Shown here one piece after another: positions 8,863 through 16,483 of a stretch of DNA of 64,000 nt. The stretch spans positions 88,502-152,501 of the forward strand of contig NZ_PJME01000021.1 of assembly GCF_002954775.1 (NCBI RefSeq), in the 5' to 3' direction. Position 1 is the stretch's first letter. Every line of letters begins with the position of its first letter. Source of the DNA: Streptomyces geranii. GTDB taxonomy: Bacteria > Actinomycetota > Actinomycetes > Streptomycetales > Streptomycetaceae. The notes under the pieces were generated by a model. That model saw only the letters and a program-made list of their open reading frames with translations. It did no database searches and was not told the origin of the DNA. The position numbers were made by a program, and so were the translations under genes.

Positions 8863-9711
8863 TCAGCTCAGTAGTTGTCTTACCGCCTCGAACGCCGCCT
8901 CTACCGTTGCCGGGTCCGCTCCCGGGCGGGCCAGGGCGCTCATCGGGATCGAGGGGACCGGGGGGAGGCCCTCGTACGGGGTGAGGCCGTCGGGGGCCGG
9001 GCCCACCGCCGCCAGGAGGGCCACTCCCCTGCCTGTGCGGGCCAGGTCCAGGACGCCCGCCAGGTAGCCCGCGTCACCCACCACCGATGCCGGGACGCCC
9101 TGTTCGGCGAGGGTCGCGATGGCCCGGCGGCGGATGGCGCAGGGGTCCTCGATCGCGACCAACGGGACGGGCGCGGGGGCCGCCGGGGGCACCCAGCCGG
9201 GGGGAGCGTGCCAGGTCAGGGGCAGGCCGCCGACCGAGGTGCCCTCCGTCGCGGCGGCCTCCGTCACGTACACCGCGACATCCACGCTGCCGCGCTCCAC
9301 CGCCTCCACCAGCCGCGCCGACCGGTCGATACGGAACCGCACCCGACAACCCGGGCGCACCGCCTCGACGGCCGCGGTCAGCCTCGGCAGGAACTGGTCG
9401 GCGGCGTGCTCGGTGGAGCCGAGGGTGATGGTGTCGCCGTCGACGTCCAGCAGGGTGCGTACGGCCTCGTCGTGGACGGCGAGGACCCGACGGGCCTGCT
9501 CCAGCAGGAGGCGGCCCTCCGGGGTGAACCGGGTGCCCCGGCCCTCGCGTTCGACGACGGGCCTGCCCAGGGTCTTCTCCAGCCGGCGGACGTGCTGGCT
9601 CACCGCGGACTGGCTGAGGGCGAGCGCCTGGGCCGCGCGGTGGAAGCCGCCGTGGTCGGCGATCGCGGTCAGACTGCGCAGCGCCACGATGTCGAGGACT
9701 GGTTGGGGCAT
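8863..9711 (-). CDS. LysR-family regulator, divergent from the sulfonate operon
   Basis: 282-residue LysR protein starting MPQPVLDIVALRSL. The winged HTH (about 5-65) contains FHRAAQALALSQSAVSQHV, followed by the inducer-binding domain. The reading frame stays open upstream of 9711, but homology to the family begins at this ATG. It is transcribed away from the sulfonate-utilisation operon across a 360-bp gap holding a T-N11-A LysR box and a cysteine leader peptide. The likely role is a sulfur-status activator comparable to CysB or Cbl, by context only. Confidence 0.85.
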   Translation of the reverse strand: MPQPVLDIVALRSLTAIADHGGFHRAAQALALSQSAVSQHVRRLEKTLGRPVVEREGRGTRFTPEGRLLLEQARRVLAVHDEAVRTLLDVDGDTITLGSTEHAADQFLPRLTAAVEAVRPGCRVRFRIDRSARLVEAVERGSVDVAVYVTEAAATEGTSVGGLPLTWHAPPGWVPPAAPAPVPLVAIEDPCAIRRRAIATLAEQGVPASVVGDAGYLAGVLDLARTGRGVALLAAVGPAPDGLTPYEGLPPVPSIPMSALARPGADPATVEAAFEAVRQLLS

Positions 9712-9753
9712 ACGGTGACCGTAGCCCGCCCGCGCCGCCGATCGCCATTTTCG

Positions 9754-9776
9754 ATCGATTACGGATCGCGATCGAT
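9754..9776. promoter_or_regulatory. LysR-type T-N11-A box
   Basis: ATCGAT-N11-ATCGAT is a perfect 6-bp inverted repeat with the T-N11-A spacing typical of LysR sites. It lies 43 bp upstream of the LysR start and about 55 bp before the leader peptide of the sulfonate operon. Confidence 0.5.
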
Positions 9777-9831
9777 TTCGATGCGGAATCGTCGTTGGAC
9801 GTCGTACGCAGGTGCCGGTCACGATGAACGC

Positions 9832-9918
9832 ATGGCGTATCCGACCGCATCCGCTGCCCTGCTCACGCAGCGCCGAGTCATCGACTTCGGCGTCGCGTGC
9901 ACCGCGCGCTGTCGTTGA
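9832..9918 (+). CDS. Putative cysteine-responsive leader peptide of the sulfur operon
   Basis: Small open reading frame of 28 codons ending in ACTARCR, with two cysteines among the last six residues and a preceding TQRRVIDF segment. This resembles the short putative leader peptides annotated ahead of sulfur-assimilation genes in streptomycetes. Upstream frames rich in cysteine codons control translation and attenuation in mycobacteria. Here it precedes a nine-gene sulfur operon, and a hairpin (9923-9939) starts 5 nt after its stop. Stalling at cysteine codons when Cys-tRNA is scarce could change leader folding. The frame is directly seen; the mechanism is inference. Confidence 0.65.
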   Translation: MAYPTASAALLTQRRVIDFGVACTARCR

Positions 9919-9922
9919 TCCC

Positions 9923-9993
9923 ACGCCGCCTCCCGGCGTTTCCGTACGGCCTCCACTGATCGGCTCCGCGCTGCCCGCGTGCCGCTAGGCCGT
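9923..9993 (+). promoter_or_regulatory. Structured leader between uORF and sulfur operon
   Basis: Two perfect inverted repeats follow the leader peptide: ACGCCG-N5-CGGCGT (9923-9939) and ACGGCCT (9946-9952) pairing with AGGCCGT (9987-9993). These could form attenuator or anti-attenuator structures. The remaining bases to 10071 are pyrimidine-rich without another evident signal. Confidence 0.4.
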
Positions 9994-10071
9994 TCCTCGC
10001 CCCCACTCCGCTCTCACTCACGCTCTCCGCCCGCCCTTTTCCCCTCACCCCGCAACGGGAGTTGCTTCCTC

Positions 10072-10788
10072 ATGCCCTCTTCCCTGCCCTCCCCCGCCTC
10101 CTGGGACGAACCCGAGGGCCTCGCCGCGCGCGGCACGCTGATCGTGCTGCCCGGACGGGGCGAACACGGCGGTCTGTACGAGCGGTTCGGCCGCCGTCTG
10201 GCCTTCGACGCCTACCGCGTACGGGCGTTGGGCGACCCGTCCGCCGATCCGGCGGTGCTCGACGAGGCGGCCAAGCTGCTCGCCGACGAGTCGCTCGCGG
10301 GTCCGAAGGTGCTCGTCGGTTCGGACACGGGTGCCCGGTACGCCGTCCAGCTCGCCGCCGAGCATCCGGCGGGCGTCGACGCGCTGATCCTCGTCGGCCT
10401 GCCCATCGACCCCTGGGAGTCGAAGAGTTGGGAGGACGAGCTGGCGGCACGCACCGCCTGCCCGACCCACCAGGGGCGCCTGGCCGGGGACTCCGCCTTC
10501 CGGCGCGGGGCGATCGACACGGCCGTCGACCTGCCGGAGCTGCGCCTCGACCAGGTCCAGGTGCCGGTCCTTGCACTGCATGGCAAGGACGACCAGGTCA
10601 GCCCGCTCGACCGGGCACTGAGCGCCTACGAGGGGCACGCGAACGTCCGGACGGTGACCTTCGACGGCGGCCGGCACGACGTGCTCAACGACGCCCTGCA
10701 CCGCACTGCCGCCGCCACGGTCGTCCTCTTCCTGGAGCGCCTGCGCCTCTCCCCCGAGCTGCCCGTGATCGCGGAGGAGCTGGCATGA
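10072..10788 (+). CDS. Alpha/beta hydrolase with Asp at the nucleophile elbow, first gene of the sulfur operon
   Basis: 238-residue alpha/beta hydrolase. The elbow reads VGSDTG, so the central nucleophile position is D85 rather than the usual serine, as in haloalkane dehalogenases and epoxide hydrolases. LALHGKDDQVSP supplies the acid (D173 or D174), and H202 in GGRHDVLND completes the triad. The ATG at 10072 follows GGGAG by 10 nt. Its stop overlaps the rhodanese start (ATGA). It is conserved by position at the head of a sulfonate operon, but the substrate is unknown; an ester, lactone or halogenated sulfonate intermediate is conceivable. Confidence 0.75.
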   Translation: MPSSLPSPASWDEPEGLAARGTLIVLPGRGEHGGLYERFGRRLAFDAYRVRALGDPSADPAVLDEAAKLLADESLAGPKVLVGSDTGARYAVQLAAEHPAGVDALILVGLPIDPWESKSWEDELAARTACPTHQGRLAGDSAFRRGAIDTAVDLPELRLDQVQVPVLALHGKDDQVSPLDRALSAYEGHANVRTVTFDGGRHDVLNDALHRTAAATVVLFLERLRLSPELPVIAEELA

Positions 10789-11636
10789 GCAACACGCGTG
10801 TGACGACCACTGTCCCCGAACTCCGCGACGCCCTCGCCTCCGAGCAGCCGCCCCTGGTCCTCGACGTCCGCTGGGCGCTCGGCGACCCGTACGGCCGCGA
10901 CCACTACGCGGACGCGCACATCCCGGGTGCGGTGTACGTCGACCTGGACACGGAGCTGGCCGCGCCGCCGAGCCCGGAGGGCGGACGCCATCCGCTGCCG
11001 GAGATCGGCGCGTTGCAGTCGGCGGCCCGCGGCTGGGGTCTCCGACAGGGGCAAGCGGTAGTCGTCCACGACGACTTGGGCAACACCGCCGCCGCACGGG
11101 CCTGGTGGCTGCTCCGGTACGCCGGGGTCGCCGACGTGACCTTCCTGGACGGGGCGTTGGGTGCCTGGCGGGCGGCGGGACTACCGCTGGAGTCCGGCGT
11201 CCCGGCCGATCCGGAGCCCGGCGATGTCGTCCTCGGCACAGGCGGGCTACCGCTGACCGACGCCGACGGCGCCGCCGAACTCGCCCGCGAGGGGCTGCTG
11301 TTGGACGCCCGGGCAGGCGAGCGGTACCGGGGTGAGGTGGAGCCGGTGGACCCGCGCGCCGGGCACATCCCGGGTGCGGTGTCCGCGCCGACCGGGGAGA
11401 ACCTCGCGGCAGACGGGACCTTCCTCTCACCCGAGCTGCTGCGCAAACGGTTCGCGGACCGGGGCGCCGACGACGCGTCACGCATCGGCGTGTACTGCGG
11501 CTCCGGTGTCACCGCCGCCCACCAGATCGCCGCGCTCACCCTCGCCGGTTACGAGGCGACCCTCTTCGCCGGTTCCTGGTCCGCCTGGTCCGCCGATCCC
11601 ACCCGCCCGGCCGCGACCGGCCCGCACCCGTCCTGA
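10785..11636 (+). CDS. sseA: Sulfurtransferase (two-domain rhodanese / 3-mercaptopyruvate sulfurtransferase type)
   Basis: 283-residue tandem rhodanese. The N-terminal inactive domain (about 5-135) contains the CH2A-like DAHIPGAVYVD. The C-terminal catalytic domain has RAGHIPGAVS and the active loop CGSGVT with C238 as the persulfide-carrying cysteine; that loop is closer to mercaptopyruvate sulfurtransferases than to thiosulfate:cyanide types. It is translationally coupled to the upstream hydrolase. Its role would be moving sulfane sulfur within this sulfur-scavenging operon. Confidence 0.85.
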   Translation: MSNTRVTTTVPELRDALASEQPPLVLDVRWALGDPYGRDHYADAHIPGAVYVDLDTELAAPPSPEGGRHPLPEIGALQSAARGWGLRQGQAVVVHDDLGNTAAARAWWLLRYAGVADVTFLDGALGAWRAAGLPLESGVPADPEPGDVVLGTGGLPLTDADGAAELAREGLLLDARAGERYRGEVEPVDPRAGHIPGAVSAPTGENLAADGTFLSPELLRKRFADRGADDASRIGVYCGSGVTAAHQIAALTLAGYEATLFAGSWSAWSADPTRPAATGPHPS

Positions 11637-11667
11637 CCCTCCCGGGCCCCGCGAGAGGAACCCCGCC

Positions 11668-12549
11668 ATGACCACCACCAAACCGCTCGACGCAGCACCC
11701 CAGGCCCCGCCGCCCACCGACACTCCCCCGGCACCCGCACCCCGGATCACCATCCGAGGCGCCGCCCGCACCACCCGACGGTTCCAGCTGCCCCGCTCGG
11801 TACGCCGGGCCGCCGGACCCGTGGGCCTCGTACTCCTCTGGTTCCTGACCTCGGCCACCGGCGTGCTACCCGAGTCGGTGCTCGCCTCCCCCGTGGACGT
11901 CCTGAAGCAGGCCGTCGACCTGACGAAGAACGGTGAACTGCCGGGCGCCATCGCCGCGTCGGGCCGCCGAGCCGCCATCGGATTCCTCATCGGAGCGACG
12001 GTCGCCCTCGTACTCTCCCTGCTCGCCGGGCTGTTCCGGCTCGGCGAGGACGTCATCGACTCCTCGATGGGCATGTTCCGGGCGATCCCCTGGGTGGGTC
12101 TGATCCCGCTGTTCATCGTCTGGTTCGGCATCGAGGAGACCCCGAAGATCGCCCTGGTCGCCCTCGGTGTCACCTACCCGCTGTACTTCAACATCTACGG
12201 CGGGATCAGGTCCACCGACGCCCAACTCGTCGAGGCCGCCCGGATGATGGGCCTCGGCCGGTTCGGGCTGATCAAGTACGTCATCCTGCCGAGCGCGCTG
12301 CCCGGCGCCCTCGTGGGGCTCCGGTACGCGCTCTCCACCGCCTGGCTCGCGCTCGTCTTCGCCGAGCAGATCAACGCGGACGCGGGGCTCGGCTACCTGA
12401 TGAGCAACGCCCAGCAGTACTTCCGCACCGACATCATCGTGCTCTGCCTCGCCGTGTACGCGCTGCTCGGCCTGGCCTGCGACTTCGCCGTACGGGTCCT
12501 GTCGCGCCGGCTGCTGACCTGGCGGGCCAACTTCGAGGGCGAGGCGTGA
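11668..12549 (+). CDS. ssuC: Aliphatic sulfonate ABC transporter permease
   Basis: Inner-membrane permease of 293 residues. A proline-rich cytoplasmic N-terminus (about 1-50) precedes six predicted helices. The EAA-like loop LVEAARMMGLGRFGLIKYV is typical of SsuC/TauC permeases. GAGAGGAA lies 7 nt before the ATG at 11668. The stop overlaps the ATPase start (GTGA). With SsuB and SsuA it forms a complete sulfonate importer. Confidence 0.88.
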   Translation: MTTTKPLDAAPQAPPPTDTPPAPAPRITIRGAARTTRRFQLPRSVRRAAGPVGLVLLWFLTSATGVLPESVLASPVDVLKQAVDLTKNGELPGAIAASGRRAAIGFLIGATVALVLSLLAGLFRLGEDVIDSSMGMFRAIPWVGLIPLFIVWFGIEETPKIALVALGVTYPLYFNIYGGIRSTDAQLVEAARMMGLGRFGLIKYVILPSALPGALVGLRYALSTAWLALVFAEQINADAGLGYLMSNAQQYFRTDIIVLCLAVYALLGLACDFAVRVLSRRLLTWRANFEGEA

Positions 12550-13274
12550 TCCCCATGGCCAACAGCGTGGAAATCAGAGGGCTTTCGCGGGCCTTCGACG
12601 GCAACACCGTGCTGCACGAGCTGGATCTCGACATCCGGGAGGGCGAGTTCGTCGCCCTGCTCGGGCACAGCGGCTGCGGCAAGTCGACACTGCTGCGCAT
12701 CCTCGCGGGGCTCGACGACGAGATCGGCGGCGAGGTGACCGTGCCCGCGCGGCGCAGCGCGGCCTTCCAGTCGCCCCGGCTGCTGCCCTGGCTGAAGGTC
12801 TGGCGCAATGTGGTGCTCGGCCTGCCCGGACGGCCCGACCGGGCCCTGGCCGACAAGGCCCTCGCCGAGGTCGGCATCGCCGAGCGCGCGACCGTCTGGC
12901 CCAAGACCCTCTCCGGCGGCCAGGCCCAGCGGGTCTCGCTGGCCCGTGCTCTGGTCCGCGAGCCCGAACTCCTGCTCCTGGACGAGCCGTTCGGCGCGCT
13001 CGACGCGCTGACCCGGGGCAAGGTGCAGCAGCTGGTCGGCGAGCTGTGGCAGCGGCACGGCTGCGCGATCCTCCTGGTCACCCATGACGTGGAGGAGGCG
13101 CTGCTGCTCGCCGACCGCGTCCTGGTCATGGACGAGGGGCGCATCGCCCACGACCTCACCGTCGATCTTCCCCGCCCCCGTGATCTCACCTCACCCGAGT
13201 TCGTCACCCTCCGCGCCCGCCTCCTCGGCTGGCTCGGTGTCACCGCACACACCCTCGAAGGGACCCCCTCGTGA
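12546..13274 (+). CDS. ssuB: Aliphatic sulfonate ABC transporter ATP-binding protein
   Basis: 242-residue ATPase with Walker A GHSGCGKST (40-48), signature LSGGQAQR (122-129) and Walker B ELLLLDEP (141-148). These are followed by the D-loop GALD and the H-loop VTHDVEEA. The GTG start overlaps the permease stop; an ATG nine bases on (12555) is an alternative. The stop overlaps the binding-protein start, so all three importer genes are coupled. Confidence 0.9.
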   Translation: MIPMANSVEIRGLSRAFDGNTVLHELDLDIREGEFVALLGHSGCGKSTLLRILAGLDDEIGGEVTVPARRSAAFQSPRLLPWLKVWRNVVLGLPGRPDRALADKALAEVGIAERATVWPKTLSGGQAQRVSLARALVREPELLLLDEPFGALDALTRGKVQQLVGELWQRHGCAILLVTHDVEEALLLADRVLVMDEGRIAHDLTVDLPRPRDLTSPEFVTLRARLLGWLGVTAHTLEGTPS

Positions 13275-14242
13275 TACGCAGACTCGCCACCGCCGCGCTG
13301 AGCGTCACCGCCCTGCTGGCGTTGACCGCCTGCGGCGCGGACTCCTCGGCGGACGCCGCCGGGAGCGGCTCCAAAGTGACCCTCACCATCGGCGACCAGG
13401 CCAAGACCCTCCAGACCATCGTCGCCGCCTCCGGCGCGCTCAAGGGCGCCAAGTACAACGTGAAGTGGGCCGAGTTCGAGGGCGCGGCCCCGCTCTACCA
13501 GGCCGTGCAGGCGGGCGCCGCCGACACCGGCTTCTCCGCCGACCTGCCGGCGCTCCAGGCCCTCAGCGGCGGCGTGAAGATCAAGAACGTCGCCGCGCTG
13601 CAGAACGACGGCAGTCATGTCGGGATCGTCGTCCGCAAGGACTCCGGCATCGACAGCGTCAAGGATCTCAAGGGCCAGAAGGTCGTGGTGTCCTCGGCGA
13701 AGGGCAGCATCTCGGAGTACCTGCTGGCCAATATCCTCAAGCAGAACGGCCTGGACTACAAGGACGTCAAGGTGCAGTACCTGCTGCCGACCGACGCGCA
13801 GGCCGCGTTCTCCTCCGGCAAGATCAAGGTCTGGGCGATCTTCGGTGTCTACCAGGCCGTCGCCCTGGAGCAGGGCGGCAAGCTGCTGATCGACGGCGCC
13901 GACGGCCGGGTCAGCGGCTACGGCTTCGTCAACGCCTCCGAGAAGGCCCTCGGCGACCCGGCGAAGAAGGCCGCACTCTCCGACTTCCTGAAGCGCCTCG
14001 GTACGGCTCTCAAGTGGACCAGCACGCACAAGGACGCCTACGCGAAGGCCATCGTGGAGCGCAACGGCGCCGACCCGTCGGTCGCGAAGACGCTGGCCTC
14101 GGCGGCGTACGGCCAGGTCCTGCCGATCACCGACGACGTGAACAAGACGGTCCAGGACGTGGCCGACCTCATGCACAGCATCGGTGTCCTGGACCCGAGC
14201 GTCGACGTGGCCGAGTCGGCGGACACGTCCCTCCTCAAGTAG
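13271..14242 (+). CDS. ssuA: Aliphatic sulfonate ABC transporter substrate-binding lipoprotein
   Basis: 323-residue SsuA/TauA-like binding protein. It has a lipoprotein signal with lipobox LTAC (Cys about residue 18) and a mature domain opening VTLTIGDQAKTLQTIVAASG. GTG start overlapping the ATPase stop. It resembles the product of 15467-16483 in fold and layout, so the operon has two binding proteins for one importer. Confidence 0.88.
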   Translation: MIRRLATAALSVTALLALTACGADSSADAAGSGSKVTLTIGDQAKTLQTIVAASGALKGAKYNVKWAEFEGAAPLYQAVQAGAADTGFSADLPALQALSGGVKIKNVAALQNDGSHVGIVVRKDSGIDSVKDLKGQKVVVSSAKGSISEYLLANILKQNGLDYKDVKVQYLLPTDAQAAFSSGKIKVWAIFGVYQAVALEQGGKLLIDGADGRVSGYGFVNASEKALGDPAKKAALSDFLKRLGTALKWTSTHKDAYAKAIVERNGADPSVAKTLASAAYGQVLPITDDVNKTVQDVADLMHSIGVLDPSVDVAESADTSLLK

Positions 14243-14288
14243 CGGACACGTCCCTTCTCAAGCAACCCTCACGACAAGGGAGTTCCCC

Positions 14289-15395
14289 ATGCCTGTCGAG
14301 TTCATCAGCGCCGTCCACACCGACTCCGGCTCCAACGGCCCCGCCTCCAGCAACCGCACCGGCGGCTTCGACCCCGACTTCGTCCGCAAGTACGCCCGCA
14401 CCCTGGACGACGGCGGCTTCGACCACACCCTGGTCGCCTACCACTCGGCGTCACCGGACGCGCTCCAGCTGGCCCAGTTCGTCGCCACCAACACCGAGCG
14501 GATCCGCCCGATCCTGGCCCACCGACCGGGCGTGATCTTCCCGACCCACGCGGCTCGCGCACTGGCCACCCTGGACCAGATCAGCAGGGGGCGGCTGTCG
14601 GTCCACATCATCTCCGGGGGCAGCGACGAGGAGCAGCACCGGGAGGGCGACTACCTCAACAAGGCGGAGCGGTACGAGCGTTCGGACGAATACATCCAGA
14701 TCCTGCGGAAGGTCTGGCAGGCCGACGGTCCTGTCTCGCACGAGGGCAAGTACTTCAAGTTCGAGGGATACGCCTCGGACGTGAAGCCCTACAACGGGCT
14801 GGTCCCGGTCTCGGTCGGCGGTTCCTCGCAGGACGCCTACCGGGTGGGCGGCCAGCAGGGCGACATCTTCGGCCTGTGGGGCGAACCGCTGAAGGAGACG
14901 GCGGAGCAGATCGCGGCCGTCAACGCGGTCGCACGGGCCGCCGGACGCCCCGACCCCCGTATCTGGGTTTCGTTCCGTCCGATCATCGCGCCCACCGAGG
15001 AGCTGGCCTGGGAAAAGGCGCACCGCACGCTGGGCGCGCTCAAGGACCAGGCCGCCAACACCGAGCTGCTGCGCCACTACCGGACCAACGGCCGCCCCGC
15101 GAACGTCGGTTCGCAGCGGCTGCTGGACATCGCCGACCGGGGCGAGGTCCACGACCGCTGCCTGTGGACCGCCCCCGCGGTCGCGACCAACGCCGCCGGT
15201 GCCTCGACCGCGCTGGTCGGCACCCCGGAGACGGTCGCGAAGGCGCTCCTCGACTACGTCGACATCGGCTGCGACCTGCTGTCGATCCGCGGCTACGACC
15301 CGCTCAACGACGCGATCGACTACGCCCGTTACGTCCTCCCGCTGGTCCGCCAGGAACTCGCCCACCGCGCGGCGACGACCACCCAGGCCGCCTGA
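14289..15395 (+). CDS. ssuD: FMNH2-dependent alkanesulfonate monooxygenase
   Basis: Luciferase-like (LLM) flavin monooxygenase of 368 residues, close to the E. coli SsuD length. It cleaves the C-S bond of alkanesulfonates with FMNH2 and O2 to give sulfite and an aldehyde. Family features include TLDDGGFDHTLVAYHS, HPGVIFPTHAARALATLDQ-like text and VGTPETVAKAL near the C-terminus. It starts at the ATG at 14289 after AAGGGAG. No SsuE flavin reductase gene is in the window, so reduced FMN must come from elsewhere. Confidence 0.9.
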   Translation: MPVEFISAVHTDSGSNGPASSNRTGGFDPDFVRKYARTLDDGGFDHTLVAYHSASPDALQLAQFVATNTERIRPILAHRPGVIFPTHAARALATLDQISRGRLSVHIISGGSDEEQHREGDYLNKAERYERSDEYIQILRKVWQADGPVSHEGKYFKFEGYASDVKPYNGLVPVSVGGSSQDAYRVGGQQGDIFGLWGEPLKETAEQIAAVNAVARAAGRPDPRIWVSFRPIIAPTEELAWEKAHRTLGALKDQAANTELLRHYRTNGRPANVGSQRLLDIADRGEVHDRCLWTAPAVATNAAGASTALVGTPETVAKALLDYVDIGCDLLSIRGYDPLNDAIDYARYVLPLVRQELAHRAATTTQAA

Positions 15396-15466
15396 CACCC
15401 CGTCAACTCCTGTCCACCCATCCCTGTCCGACCACCCCTGTCTGCGAATCCCCTTATGGAGACTCC

Positions 15467-16483
15467 GTGTTCCGCCGCTCACGCCCATTGCGCACGTCCG
15501 CCGCCGTCCTGCTGCTCGCCCTCACGGCGGCCTGCGGGAGTCAGGCCGAGGCCGAGTCGTCGTCCGACCAGTCCGCCGTCACCCTGCGGGTCGGCGCGAC
15601 CGGCTGGAAGGTCGAGGAGGCCGTCCTGAAGTTCGCCGGCCTCGACGACACCCCCTACAAGGTGAAGTGGAACGTCTTCCAGGGCGGTGACCTGCAACTC
15701 CAGGCGATCCGCGCCGGCGCCCTCGACGTCGCCGCCTCCAGCGAGATCCCGCCGATCTTCGCCGCCGCCGACGGCGAACCGAACTTCAAGGTCGTCGCCG
15801 TACAGCGCGGCTCCACGCTCAACCAGGAAGTCGTCGTCCCCAAGGGCTCGAAGGTGACCGACATCGCCGGCCTGAAGGGCAAGAAGGTCGGCTACGTCCA
15901 GAACACCACCGCCCACTACTTCCTCTACCAACTCCTGAAGCAGGCGGGCCTGAAGTGGTCCGACGTCGACGCCAAGCCGCTCCTGCCCAACGACGGCCTC
16001 GCGGCCCTGAACGGCGGCGGCATCGACGCCTTCGCCTCCTACGGCACGTCGATCATCACCGCCCACCAGCAGGGCGCCACGACGATCGGCTCCGGCGCGG
16101 ACATCCTCTCCGGCAACTTCCTCTGGACGGCCCGCGACAGCGTCCTCAAGAACCCCGCCCAGCAGGCGGCGACGGCCGACCTGATCGCCCGGATCACCCA
16201 GGCTTACGCGTACGTCAGAGACGGCCGCGAGGCCGAGTTCGCGAAGGTCGTGTCGGACAACACCCACCAGCCGGTCGCCCAGGCGGAAAAGGACCTGGTC
16301 GACGCACAGAACCAGCGCCCGACCCAGGCCCGCACGGTCGGCGACGACACCATCGCCTCGCAGCAGAAGGTGGCCGACGTGTTCACCGAACTCGGCGCCC
16401 TCAAGGAGAAGTTGGACGTGAAGTCGTTCTGGACGACGAAGCTCAACACCGAACTGGCCGCCGACCTGAAGAAGAAGCTGTGA
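15467..16483 (+). CDS. Second sulfonate-type ABC substrate-binding lipoprotein
   Basis: 338-residue SsuA-like binding protein with an arginine-containing signal, lipobox TAAC (Cys about 22) and a mature protein rich in Ser and Glu. Core text such as LQAIRAGALDVAASSEIPPIF and VGYVQNTTAHYFLY is typical of sulfonate/nitrate/taurine binding proteins. The GTG at 15467 follows GGAG. It has no transporter of its own and probably feeds the SsuBC pair with another substrate range. Its stop overlaps the next start. Confidence 0.82.
   Translation: MFRRSRPLRTSAAVLLLALTAACGSQAEAESSSDQSAVTLRVGATGWKVEEAVLKFAGLDDTPYKVKWNVFQGGDLQLQAIRAGALDVAASSEIPPIFAAADGEPNFKVVAVQRGSTLNQEVVVPKGSKVTDIAGLKGKKVGYVQNTTAHYFLYQLLKQAGLKWSDVDAKPLLPNDGLAALNGGGIDAFASYGTSIITAHQQGATTIGSGADILSGNFLWTARDSVLKNPAQQAATADLIARITQAYAYVRDGREAEFAKVVSDNTHQPVAQAEKDLVDAQNQRPTQARTVGDDTIASQQKVADVFTELGALKEKLDVKSFWTTKLNTELAADLKKKL

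Noticed and set aside
10062..11636. N-terminal extension of the rhodanese frame back through the hydrolase gene
   Set aside because: The first 240 codons are an out-of-frame reading of the hydrolase; the rhodanese fold and the ATGA overlap place the start at 10785.
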